A stretch of DNA of 26,806 nucleotides, from contig CAZEFK010000096.1 of NCBI GenBank assembly GCA_964511405.1, forward strand, positions 1-26,806, given 5' to 3'. The position numbers were made by a program, and so were the translations under genes. The notes below the pieces were generated by a model. The model made no database searches and was not told the origin of the DNA. It was given only the letters and a program-made list of their open reading frames with translations. This document shows, one piece after another, positions 17,060 to 24,330 of the stretch. How positions within the stretch are numbered: position 1 is the stretch's first letter; each line of letters opens with the position of its first letter. Origin of the DNA: CAZEFK01 sp964511405 (GTDB lineage: Bacteria > Pseudomonadota > Alphaproteobacteria > Elsterales > Elsteraceae).

Positions 17060-18162
17060 CAGGCAAGCTCCCGATAGCGGCGAGGGAAGCGGCGGCCGAG
17101 CGACGTCAGCACCTCATAGGCCATGCTGCCGAGCTCAGGCCCGGCCTGGTCGGGCGGGCGGGCCGGGCCCAGGATCTCGACCGCCGCGCCAGGCACCGCC
17201 AGCCCCGGCGGCAGATCCGTGACGTCGAGCGTGATCAGGTCCATGGACACGCGTCCGACCACGGGCACCGGATGGCCGCTCAGATAGAGCACGGCCCGGC
17301 TGCTGCCGGCGCGCAGGAAGCCGTCGGCATAGCCGACCGGGATCGTCGCGATCCGGCTCGGCCGCCGGGCGACGAAGGTCGCGCCATAGCCGACCGAGTC
17401 GCCGGCCGCCAGCTCGCGGACCTGAAGGATCCGGGCATCGAGGCGCAGCGGGCAGAGGAGGGGGTTGGGCCGGCCCGGCTGCGGATTGACGCCATAGAGG
17501 GCGGCGCCCGGGCGCACGAAGTCGAAGGCATAGTCGGGGCCCAGGAAGCTGCCCGACGACGCGGCGAGCGAGGCCGGCACGCCGGGCAGGCGCGCCGTGA
17601 CGGCGCGGAAGCGCATGAGCTGCGTCGCGTTCATCGGATGAGCCGGGTCCTCGGCGGCCACCATGTGGCTGATCACGGCGCGCCAAGCGAGGCCGGCCTC
17701 GGCCGCGGCGTCCAGTTCGGCCATGGGCAGGCCCAGACGGTTGAGGCCGGTGTCGACATGGAGGATCGCGGGGCGTCCGTCGCCGGCATCGCGCCAGCGT
17801 GCGAACTCGGCGCGCTGGTTCAGCACCGGGGTCAAGCGATGGGCCAGCAGATGCGGCTCGGCCCCGGCCACCAGCCCGCCGAGCACCGCGATCTCGGGGC
17901 CGGGCAGGGACTGCCGCAGGGCCACGGCTTCGCCCAGGGTCGCCACGAAGAACAGCCGGCAGCCGGCGGCCGCCAGCGCCGCGGCCACCGGTGCCGCGCC
18001 CAGGCCGTAGCCGTCGGCCTTGACCACGGCGGCGGCCGGCACGCCGGCGGTCGCCGCCACGGTGCGCCAGTTGGCGACGATGCGCCCGGTGTCGACCGTC
18101 AGCTCGGCCCCGGCGGGCGGCGGCAGGTCGGCCGAGGGGGCAGGGCGCTCAGAATCGGGCAT
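17059..18162 (-). CDS. alr: Alanine racemase
   Basis: A 367-residue PLP enzyme that makes D-alanine for peptidoglycan. The PLP lysine is K48 in AVVKADGYGLG. The second catalytic base is Y259 in DSVGYGATF. The C-terminal beta domain holds GYADG and GRVSMDLITLDVTD. Length and order are normal. The N-terminus (MPDSERPAPSADLPPPAG) is proline-rich and not conserved, so the start could lie slightly downstream, but the ATG at 18162 overlaps the dnaB end by 14 nt, which is typical of coupled genes. It sits between the replicative helicase gene and the lipid-transport pair. Confidence 0.95.
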   Translation of the reverse strand: MPDSERPAPSADLPPPAGAELTVDTGRIVANWRTVAATAGVPAAAVVKADGYGLGAAPVAAALAAAGCRLFFVATLGEAVALRQSLPGPEIAVLGGLVAGAEPHLLAHRLTPVLNQRAEFARWRDAGDGRPAILHVDTGLNRLGLPMAELDAAAEAGLAWRAVISHMVAAEDPAHPMNATQLMRFRAVTARLPGVPASLAASSGSFLGPDYAFDFVRPGAALYGVNPQPGRPNPLLCPLRLDARILQVRELAAGDSVGYGATFVARRPSRIATIPVGYADGFLRAGSSRAVLYLSGHPVPVVGRVSMDLITLDVTDLPPGLAVPGAAVEILGPARPPDQAGPELGSMAYEVLTSLGRRFPRRYRELA

Positions 18163-19645
18163 CGGGCAGGTGGTCGTCCGCGACGTAGTTGGAGAACTTG
18201 GTGGTCTGGCCCTCGAACCGCAGCGTCACCTTGCCGATCGGTCCGTGGCGCTGCTTGGCGACGATGACTTCGGCCAGGTTATAGACCTGCTCGCAGCGGG
18301 CTTTCCACTGGTCGTGGCGCTCACGCCAGCGATCGGTCGTCTCTTCGGGGCGCTGCATCGGCTCGGCGCGGGCGAGATAATACTCCTCGCGGAAGATGAA
18401 CAGCACCATGTCGGCGTCCTGTTCGATCGAGCCCGATTCGCGCAAATCGGCCAGCTGCGGCCGCTTGTCCTCGCGCGCCTCGACGGCGCGGCTGAGCTGG
18501 GACAGCGCGATCACCGGGACATCGAGCTCCTTGGCGATCGCCTTCAGGCCGCGGGTGATCTCCGAGATCTCCTGGACCCGGTTCTCGTTGCGGTTGGTGC
18601 CCGATCCGCGCATCAGCTGCAGATAGTCGACCACGATCATCGCCAGGCCGTGCTGGCGCTTGAGCCGCCGCGCCCGGGTCCGCAGCGCCTGGACGCTGAG
18701 CGCCGGGGTGTCGTCGATGAACAGCGGCAGCCGTTCGAGCTCCTGAGCCGCGACCACCAGCTTCTCGAAGTCGCTGTCGTCCAGCTCGCCGCGGCGGATG
18801 CGCTCGGACGGGATCTCGGTCTGCTCGGCGATGATGCGGCCGGCCAGCTGCTCGGCCGACATCTCCATCGAAAAGAACACCACCCCGTGGCCCTTGCCGG
18901 TCTCCTCGTCCGCCGGGGTGCGGGCGGCGTAGAACGCGATGTTGGTGGCCAGCGATGTCTTGCCCATGGACGGGCGCGCCGCCAGGATCACCAGGTCCGA
19001 CTTGTGAAGACCGCCGAGCAGCCGGTCGAGTTCCGTGAACCCGGTCGGCAGGCCGGCCAGGCCGCCCTCGCGACGGTAGGCGGCGTTGGCGGTCTCGATC
19101 GCCGCCTTGACCGCAAAGCGGATCGGCTTGGGGCCACCCTCGGCGCTGCCGGTCTCGGCCAGCTGGAACAAGCGGGCCTCGGCGCCTTCGATCTGGGCGA
19201 CGGCGTCGCGGTCCAGCGAATCGGCGAAGGCGTCGTTGACGATCTCCTCGCCGACGTCGATCAGCTGGCGGCGCAGATAGAGGTCGAACACCGCGCGGCC
19301 ATAGTCGGCGGCGTTGATGACGCTGGCGACCGATCCCGCCAGCCGCATCAGATAGGCGAAGCCGCCGATCGCCGCCAGATCCTGGTCGGTCTCGAAGAAC
19401 TGTTTGAGGGTGATCGGATCGGCGATCTGGCCGCGCTCCAGGAGGCGGCCGATCGCCTCGAAGATGCGGCCGTGGACGCGGCTGGCGAAATGCTCGGGCC
19501 GGAGAAAGTCGGCGACCCGCTCGAAGGTGCGGTTGTTGTGCAGGATGGCGCCCAGCAGCGCCATCTCGGCCTCGTCATTATGCGGCGGCAGGCGGACCGG
19601 CGCAGCAGGTGCGCCGGCCGCCGGAGACGACAGCGGGGAGTCCAT
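18149..19645 (-). CDS. dnaB: Replicative DNA helicase DnaB
   Basis: A 498-residue hexameric helicase. The N-terminal DnaB domain (PHNDEAEMALLGAIL from residue 21) binds primase and the loader. The RecA-like C-terminal domain has Walker A ARPSMGKTSLA (223-233), Walker B MIVVDYLQLMRG and the conserved ALSQLSRAVEAR block. The ATG at 19645 gives a short proline/alanine-rich leader. It lies 98 nt after rplI, the only sizable gap in the rpsF-to-SDR gene run, and that gap carries palindromes that may control it. No intein or frame break is seen. Confidence 0.97.
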   Translation of the reverse strand: MDSPLSSPAAGAPAAPVRLPPHNDEAEMALLGAILHNNRTFERVADFLRPEHFASRVHGRIFEAIGRLLERGQIADPITLKQFFETDQDLAAIGGFAYLMRLAGSVASVINAADYGRAVFDLYLRRQLIDVGEEIVNDAFADSLDRDAVAQIEGAEARLFQLAETGSAEGGPKPIRFAVKAAIETANAAYRREGGLAGLPTGFTELDRLLGGLHKSDLVILAARPSMGKTSLATNIAFYAARTPADEETGKGHGVVFFSMEMSAEQLAGRIIAEQTEIPSERIRRGELDDSDFEKLVVAAQELERLPLFIDDTPALSVQALRTRARRLKRQHGLAMIVVDYLQLMRGSGTNRNENRVQEISEITRGLKAIAKELDVPVIALSQLSRAVEAREDKRPQLADLRESGSIEQDADMVLFIFREEYYLARAEPMQRPEETTDRWRERHDQWKARCEQVYNLAEVIVAKQRHGPIGKVTLRFEGQTTKFSNYVADDHLPDARF

Positions 19646-19683
19646 GGCGGCGCAGGGTAGCAGGAGATCGCGACGCCGGCCGC

Positions 19684-19728
19684 CGGTTAGTACCGGGGAT
19701 AACGGGGATAGTATCGATACCTACCCCG
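19684..19728 (-). promoter_or_regulatory. Palindromes in the rplI-dnaB gap
   Basis: The gap holds three arranged repeats: an inverted repeat CCGGT-tagt-ACCGG (19684-19697), a direct repeat GGGGATA (19696-19702 and 19705-19711, period 9), and a 24-bp imperfect palindrome GGGG..GTATCGATAC..CCCC (19705-19728) with a perfect 10-bp centre. This may be an operator or leader structure for dnaB. I see no clear -35/-10 pair. Confidence 0.35.
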
Positions 19729-19743
19729 CGCCGGACGCCCGGC

Positions 19744-20274
19744 TCAGTCGGCGGCCGACTCGTCCGCCTCGTCCGTGGCGCTCTCGGCCGGCGGCTCGCT
19801 GCCGGCCAGGGCCGCCTTGGCCTCGTCCAGGCTGGGCGCCACCGCGACCTTGACGCCGACCGCGACCTCGGGATGCAGCGAGATGCGCACGGCATGGACG
19901 CCGGTGGTCTTGATCGGCCGGTCGATGATCACCTGGGCCTTGCCCATGGTGAAGCCGGCCGCGGTCACCGCCTCGGCAATGTCGCGCGCGGTCACCGAGC
20001 CGAAGAGCTGGCCGCTCTCGCCCGCCTGGCGCGCCAGGGTGACCGCTAGGCCCTCCATCTTGGCCGCGACGGCGCTCGCTTCCTCGCGCCGCTTGAGGTT
20101 CTCGGCCACCAGCTGGGCCTTGCGGTCCTCGAACTGCTTCAGGTTGTCCTTGGTCGCCCGCATCGCCTTCTTCTGCGGCAGCAGGAAGTTTCGCGCATAG
20201 CCCGGGCGCACCGAGACGACCTCGCCCATCTGCCCCAGCCGCTCGATGCGCTCGAGCAGAATCACGTCCACCAT
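19744..20274 (-). CDS. rplI: 50S ribosomal protein L9 (bL9)
   Basis: A 176-residue protein with the L9 N-terminal RNA-binding domain (VILLERIERLGQMGEVVSV, then GYARNFLLPQ), a long connecting helix and the C-terminal domain (GQLFGSVTARDIAEA). The last 30 residues or so are acidic and alanine-rich, a common low-complexity extension in alphaproteobacteria. Its start overlaps the DUF2232 gene by 13 nt in the usual rpsF-rpsR-DUF2232-rplI order. Confidence 0.97.
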   Translation of the reverse strand: MVDVILLERIERLGQMGEVVSVRPGYARNFLLPQKKAMRATKDNLKQFEDRKAQLVAENLKRREEASAVAAKMEGLAVTLARQAGESGQLFGSVTARDIAEAVTAAGFTMGKAQVIIDRPIKTTGVHAVRISLHPEVAVGVKVAVAPSLDEAKAALAGSEPPAESATDEADESAAD

Positions 20275-21197
20275 CTTCCGTCTCCTCTACCCTTGCCCCG
20301 CAACGGGACCCACTGATCGATCAACCCGATCGCGGCGACCGGCAGCATCGCCAGGATGCCGCCGACCGCCAGCACACCATACAGCCCCGCCAAGGCCAGG
20401 CGCCGGCGCGCCAGTTGGCCGGCGCGGCCATGCAGCACCGCCAGCCCGACCAGCAGATGCGCCAGCCCCAGGACCGGCAGCATCTCGACCGCGGCAAGGC
20501 GAACCTCGCCGCCGCCGGCCAGCGCCAGCACCGCCGCCGCGAGCGTTCCGAGCCCGACCACCCGCGGCAGGGCGATCGCCGAGAACGGCGGCATGGCCCG
20601 CAGCGCCAAGCCGCTGCGGGCGAGCAACCCCTGCACCGCCGCGGCGCCGACCCACAGCGCCAGCAACCACACCACCACCACCAGCGCCGGCAGCAGCCGG
20701 GCCAGCGCACCAACCAGCGCCGCCGCATCGGGCGGCAGCGGCTGCCCGATCAAGGCGCCGGCCTGGGCCACCATGTGGCCGGTCAGGTCGGACATCCCGG
20801 CCGAGCCGCCCAGCTCCACCGCGAACAGCAGCACCAGCAGCACGCCATAGCCGGTCAACCACAGCAGCGGCCGGCCTGGCGGCGGCCAGGTCCAGCCGCC
20901 CGCCGCCCGCACCGGTCCGACCATCGCCTGTACCAGGAGCCAAGCCGGCAGGGCAACGACGGCCAGATAGGCCAGGATCGCCGCCGGCTCGATCAGCAAT
21001 CCGGCCAGCGCGCCGCCCGATGCGATGGCCATCAGCGCCGCCGCCGGCCCAAGCGCCAAGCCGGCAGCCAGGATCGGCAGGGGCGCCAGCATCATCAGCT
21101 CGGGCGCGCCGCTGGCGGTCGCGACATGCGTCGCGATCCCCGACAGCACGCCCAGCGCCGCCGCGATCGCCCAGGCATCGGGCAGGCGCGGCAGCAT
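20262..21197 (-). CDS. DUF2232 family multi-pass membrane protein
   Basis: A 311-residue, strongly hydrophobic protein with about eight to nine predicted transmembrane segments spread over almost the whole length (for example AILAYLAVVALPAWLLVQA and LLPALVVVVWLLALWVGAAA). Identity rests on its position between rpsR and rplI and on the membrane pattern of DUF2232 proteins found there in many alphaproteobacteria. Function is unknown; a link to envelope growth or to a transport-like fold is only a guess. The start is 18 nt after the rpsR stop, and the end overlaps rplI. Confidence 0.8.
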   Translation of the reverse strand: MLPRLPDAWAIAAALGVLSGIATHVATASGAPELMMLAPLPILAAGLALGPAAALMAIASGGALAGLLIEPAAILAYLAVVALPAWLLVQAMVGPVRAAGGWTWPPPGRPLLWLTGYGVLLVLLFAVELGGSAGMSDLTGHMVAQAGALIGQPLPPDAAALVGALARLLPALVVVVWLLALWVGAAAVQGLLARSGLALRAMPPFSAIALPRVVGLGTLAAAVLALAGGGEVRLAAVEMLPVLGLAHLLVGLAVLHGRAGQLARRRLALAGLYGVLAVGGILAMLPVAAIGLIDQWVPLRGKGRGDGRWWT

Positions 21198-21215
21198 CGC
21201 CGGCCGCCCTCTCGG

Positions 21216-21503
21216 CTACTTCAGCAGGTAGGGCAACAGCGCCAGGAACCGGGCGCGCTTGATCGCCTGGGCCAGCTCGCGCTGCTTCTTGGTCGACACC
21301 GCCGTGATCCGGCTCGGTACGATCTTGCCCCGCTCGGACAGGAAGCGCTGCAGAAGCTTCACGTCCTTGTAGTCGATCTTGGGCGCGTTCGGCCCGGAGA
21401 ACGGGCAGGACTTGCGGCGCCGGAAGAACGGCCGCCGCCCACCACCCCCGCCACCGCCTGCGGGACGTCCCGCGCCCGCAGCGCCATCCTTCTGCATCGT
21501 CAT
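21216..21503 (-). CDS. rpsR: 30S ribosomal protein S18 (bS18)
   Basis: A 95-residue protein with the S18 core RRKSCPFSG...IDYKDVKLLQRFLSERGKI and the basic segment RITAVSTKKQRELAQAIKRAR. The N-terminus carries a glycine-rich stretch (seven consecutive G at about 17-23). S18 binds S6 and 16S rRNA. The ATG at 21503 overlaps the rpsF stop as ATGA; a second ATG two codons later is an alternative. Both starts are close enough for coupling. Confidence 0.97.
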   Translation of the reverse strand: MTMQKDGAAGAGRPAGGGGGGGRRPFFRRRKSCPFSGPNAPKIDYKDVKLLQRFLSERGKIVPSRITAVSTKKQRELAQAIKRARFLALLPYLLK

Positions 21504-21973
21504 GCCTCAACTCCTTCGCGTCCCTCGCGTGGGGCCGCGTCGCGGTCGCCGCGGCGGCCGCGGTCGTCGTCGCCATAGCGGTCCTCGCCGTCACGGCGGC
21601 GCCCGCCGCGGTCGCCGCGGTCACGATCGCCGCGCTCGCGGTCCCGCTCGCCACGGCCGGCCAGCACTGCCGACGGCCCTTCCTCGAGGGCGTCGACGCG
21701 CACGGTCATGTAGCGCAGCACGTCTTCGTTGATCCGCATGGTGCGCTCCATCTCGATCACCGCCGCCGCCGGGGCGTCGATGTTCAGGAGGACGTAGTGG
21801 CCCTTGCGGTTCTTCTTGATCCGGTAGGAGAGGTTCTTGAGGCCCCAGTACTCCTTCTTGGAGACGGCGCCGCCCTGCTCGCCGATCAGGGTGGCGAAGC
21901 CCTCGGTCAGGGCCTCGACCTGCGTGCCGGAAATCTCCTGGCGCGCAATGAATACGGTCTCGTACAATGCCAT
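21500..21973 (-). CDS. rpsF: 30S ribosomal protein S6 (bS6)
   Basis: A 157-residue protein starting MALYETVFIARQEIS, with the S6 core YWGLKNLSYRIKKNRKGHY. The C-terminal tail of about 50 residues is built mostly of R, D, G and E, longer than in E. coli. The ATG at 21973 follows a clear AAGGAG ribosome-binding site; the frame is open upstream to 22081 but without conservation. It is the first gene of the long minus-strand run and follows a 5' leader with a hairpin. Confidence 0.96.
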   Translation of the reverse strand: MALYETVFIARQEISGTQVEALTEGFATLIGEQGGAVSKKEYWGLKNLSYRIKKNRKGHYVLLNIDAPAAAVIEMERTMRINEDVLRYMTVRVDALEEGPSAVLAGRGERDRERGDRDRGDRGGRRRDGEDRYGDDDRGRRGDRDAAPREGREGVEA

Positions 21974-22000
21974 CGTCTGGCACTCCTTTTGGCTGTTCGC

Positions 22001-22035
22001 GGCCCGCCGCCGCGACAGTCGCGACCGCGCGGGCC
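22001..22035 (-). promoter_or_regulatory. Leader hairpin of the rpsF operon, possible S6:S18 autoregulatory site
   Basis: In the minus-strand leader between promoter and ribosome-binding site, GGCCCGC pairs with GCGGGCC (22035-22029 with 22007-22001). Inside is an inner 5-bp stem CGCGA-CTG-TCGCG (22023-22011) set off by asymmetric bulges. S6:S18 complexes are known to bind bulged leader hairpins with a CCG motif in several bacteria. The exact motif is not clearly visible here, so the role is inferred from position. Confidence 0.35.
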
Positions 22036-22070
22036 TAGCCGGCAGCGCCGGCAAGGAGCGAAGGCGGCGG

Positions 22071-22098
22071 ACTATACACAAATCGCGCCCCCGGGCAA
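22071..22098 (-). promoter_or_regulatory. Promoter of the rpsF-rpsR-DUF2232-rplI operon
   Basis: On the minus strand a -35 TTGCCC (22098-22093), 16-nt spacer and -10 TATAGT (22076-22071) form a good sigma-70 promoter. Transcription should begin near 22064, leaving a leader of about 90 nt before rpsF. It lies back to back with the fabD promoter. Confidence 0.6.
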
Positions 22099-22107
22099 GC
22101 GCGAGTC

Positions 22108-22136
22108 TTGACAGCGCCCGCCCCCGACGCTTTGCC
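22108..22136 (+). promoter_or_regulatory. Putative promoter of the fabD cluster
   Basis: A perfect -35 hexamer TTGACA lies at 22108-22113. At 17 nt spacing the -10 position reads TTTGCC (22131-22136), a weak match. The start would fall near 22143, so the hairpin at 22145-22165 would be at the very 5' end of the mRNA. Confidence 0.4.
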
Positions 22137-22144
22137 TGTGGCGC

Positions 22145-22165
22145 GGACGCCCATGGGGGGCGTCC
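22145..22165 (+). promoter_or_regulatory. Leader hairpin or operator before fabD
   Basis: GGACGCCC (22145-22152), loop ATGGG and GGGCGTCC (22158-22165) form a perfect 8-bp inverted repeat that ends 14 nt before the fabD ATG, next to its weak ribosome-binding region. It could be a 5'-end mRNA hairpin or the binding site of a fatty-acid regulator. No known operator consensus is recognised. Confidence 0.45.
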
Positions 22166-22179
22166 ATCGGAACCAATCC

Positions 22180-23121
22180 ATGATCCGCAGTTTCGTGTTT
22201 CCTGGCCAGGGCAGCCAGGCGGTCGGCATGGGCCGCGACCTTGCCCAGGCGTTCCCGGCGGCGCGGCTGGTGTTCGAGGAGGTCGACGACGCCCTCGGCC
22301 AGCATCTGTCGCGGCTGATGTGGGACGGGCCGGACGCCGACCTGACGCTGACCGAGAACGCCCAGCCGGCGCTGATGGCGGTCAGCCTGGCGGCCCTGCG
22401 CGTGATCGAGGGCGAAAGCGGCCGGCGCCTGCCCGAGCTCGCCGGCTATGTCGCCGGCCACAGCCTGGGCGAATATTCGGCGCTCGCCGCCGCCGGCGCG
22501 TTCTCGCTGGGCGATGCGGCCCGGCTGCTCAAGCGCCGCGGCCAGGCCATGCAGTCGGCGGTGCCGGTCGGCGCCGGCGCCATGGCGGCCGTGCTGGGGC
22601 TGGACCTGGACGGCGCGCGGGCCTTGGCGGCGGCGGCGGCGGACGGCGACGTGCTGGATGTCGCCAATGACAATGGCGGCGGCCAAGTGGTGCTGAGCGG
22701 CACGGCGGCCGCGATCGAGCGCGCGGTCGCGCTCGGCCCGGCCAAGGGCGCCAAGCGGGTGATTCCGCTCAGCGTCAGTGCGCCCTTCCATTGCCGCCTG
22801 ATGCGGCCGGCGGCCGACGCCATGGCCGAGGCCCTGGCCGAGGTGGCGCTGACCGCGCCCGCGGTGCCGGTGGTGGCCAACGTCTCCGCCGAGCCGGTCG
22901 AGGATCCCGAGCACATCCGCGCGCTGCTGGTCGAGCAGGTGACCGGCCTGGTGCGCTGGCGCGAATGCGTCGAGGCGATGGCCCGGCGCGAGGTCGCCCA
23001 GGCCGTCGAGGTCGGCGCCGGCAAGGTGCTGTCGGGCCTGGTGCGGCGCATCGCCAAGGAGATGGGCGTGGTGGCGGTCGGGACGCCGGCCGATGTCGAT
23101 GCCTTCCTGAAGCTATTGTAA
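22180..23121 (+). CDS. fabD: Malonyl-CoA:ACP transacylase FabD
   Basis: A 313-residue enzyme that loads malonyl groups onto ACP for fatty-acid synthesis. The N-terminus is MIRSFVFPGQGSQ. The catalytic serine is S95 in GHSLGE, and the partner histidine is H204 in SAPFHCRLM. The acyl-binding arginine lies in the RRGQAMQ block (119-125). The ATG at 22180 is chosen because conserved sequence starts there; the open frame upstream to 22108 is not family-like and covers the promoter. fabG follows after 15 nt. Confidence 0.97.
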   Translation: MIRSFVFPGQGSQAVGMGRDLAQAFPAARLVFEEVDDALGQHLSRLMWDGPDADLTLTENAQPALMAVSLAALRVIEGESGRRLPELAGYVAGHSLGEYSALAAAGAFSLGDAARLLKRRGQAMQSAVPVGAGAMAAVLGLDLDGARALAAAAADGDVLDVANDNGGGQVVLSGTAAAIERAVALGPAKGAKRVIPLSVSAPFHCRLMRPAADAMAEALAEVALTAPAVPVVANVSAEPVEDPEHIRALLVEQVTGLVRWRECVEAMARREVAQAVEVGAGKVLSGLVRRIAKEMGVVAVGTPADVDAFLKLL

Positions 23122-23136
23122 TTCAAGAGAGGACCG

Positions 23137-23874
23137 ATGTTCGATCTGACGGGCCGGCGGGCGCTGGTCACGGGCGCCAGCGGCGGCCTGGGCGAGGCGA
23201 TCGCGGCGACCCTGCACCGGGCCGGCGCCGTGGTGACCCTGACCGGCACCCGGGCCGAGCGCCTGGGCGACGTGGCGGCGCGGCTGGGGGCCAATGCCCA
23301 TGTGCGGCCGGCGGACCTGGCCGATCCGGCGGCTGCTGACCAGCTGATCCGCGACGCTGAGGCCGCCATGGGCGGCCTGGACATCCTGATCAACAATGCC
23401 GGCGTCACCCGCGACGGCCTGCTCGTGCGCATGAAGGACGCCGATTGGCAGACGGTCCTGGATGTCGACCTGACCGCCGGCTTCCGCCTTGCGCGGGCGG
23501 CGCTGCGCGGCATGATGCGCCAGCGCTACGGCCGCATCATCGGCATCACCTCGATCGTCGGGGTGACCGGCAACGCCGGACAGTCCAACTATGCCGCCGC
23601 CAAGGCCGGCATGATCGGATTCGCCAAGGCGCTGGCCCAGGAGGTCGCGACCCGCGGCATCACGGTCAACTGCGTGGCGCCCGGCTACATGGCAACCGCC
23701 ATGACCGACGCGCTGGCCGATGAGCAGAAGAGTCGCATCGCCGGCCTGATCCCGGCCGGGCGACTCGGCGCACCGGACGACGTCGCCGCGGCCGTGGCTT
23801 ACCTGGCCAGCACCGAGGCGGGCTATGTCACCGGCCAGACGATTCACGTGAACGGCGGGCTGGCGATGCCCTGA
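23137..23874 (+). CDS. fabG: 3-oxoacyl-ACP reductase FabG
   Basis: A 245-residue short-chain dehydrogenase that reduces 3-oxoacyl-ACP with NADPH. The cofactor loop is TGASGGLG (12-19), followed by NNAGVTRDGLLVRM. The full catalytic set S139, Y152 and K156 is present, with the 13-residue Ser-Tyr spacing that the 11261-11962 SDR lacks. The C-terminus YVTGQTIHVNGGLAMP is typical. A strong AGAGAGGA ribosome-binding site precedes the ATG. The 200 nt after it, before acpP, contain only isolated promoter-like boxes (TTGACC at 23899) and short GC repeats; I see no clear gene or terminator there. Confidence 0.96.
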   Translation: MFDLTGRRALVTGASGGLGEAIAATLHRAGAVVTLTGTRAERLGDVAARLGANAHVRPADLADPAAADQLIRDAEAAMGGLDILINNAGVTRDGLLVRMKDADWQTVLDVDLTAGFRLARAALRGMMRQRYGRIIGITSIVGVTGNAGQSNYAAAKAGMIGFAKALAQEVATRGITVNCVAPGYMATAMTDALADEQKSRIAGLIPAGRLGAPDDVAAAVAYLASTEAGYVTGQTIHVNGGLAMP

Positions 23875-24074
23875 CCACGCCGCCGCGGGGCGAGGGACTT
23901 GACCGGAAGGCCGGTGTGCTGGCAAACCCCGATCGATTGTGATACCAAGCCGCACTTTTCCGGCCGGCGGCAATAAGGGGCGACCGGCGACGCGGGCCGA
24001 TGGCCCGGCCGTTCGCCTGCGGCCCCGCGCAGACAAGTCCAGCCGATCAAACGAAGTGTCCAAGGAACAAACCA

Positions 24075-24311
24075 ATGAGTGACGTCGCCGAGCGCGTGAA
24101 GAAGATCGTGGTCGAGCACCTGGGTGTGGAAGAAGGCAAGGTCACGGACAACGCCAGCTTCATCGACGACCTGGGGGCGGACAGCCTCGATACGGTCGAG
24201 CTGGTCATGGCTTTCGAGGAAGAGTTCGGGTGCGAGATCCCGGACGATGCCGCCGAGAAGATCCTGACGGTGAAGGACGCGATCTCCTTCATCGAGCAGC
24301 ATAGCAGCTGA
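24075..24311 (+). CDS. acpP: Acyl carrier protein
   Basis: A 78-residue acidic four-helix protein. S37 in DLGADSLD takes the 4'-phosphopantetheine arm that carries growing acyl chains. The ATG at 24075 is chosen from the family start MSDVAERVKKIVVEHLGV and an AAGGA box about 10 nt upstream; an open frame from 24000 has no conserved residues. The longer upstream gap (200 nt) suggests it may also have its own promoter, as is usual for this highly expressed gene. fabF starts 19 nt downstream. Confidence 0.97.
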   Translation: MSDVAERVKKIVVEHLGVEEGKVTDNASFIDDLGADSLDTVELVMAFEEEFGCEIPDDAAEKILTVKDAISFIEQHSS

Positions 24312-24330
24312 GCGGCGGGAGAGGCCGTCC

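Noticed and set aside
22170..22192. EcfG promoter at GGAAC in front of the fabD ATG
   Set aside because: GTT follows, but the spacing to AGTT is 15 nt and the element would lie across the start codon of fabD.
23899..23927. acpP or upstream promoter at TTGACC
   Set aside because: The -35 is good but the sequence 17 nt downstream (GCAAAC) does not resemble a -10, and it lies about 150 nt before acpP.
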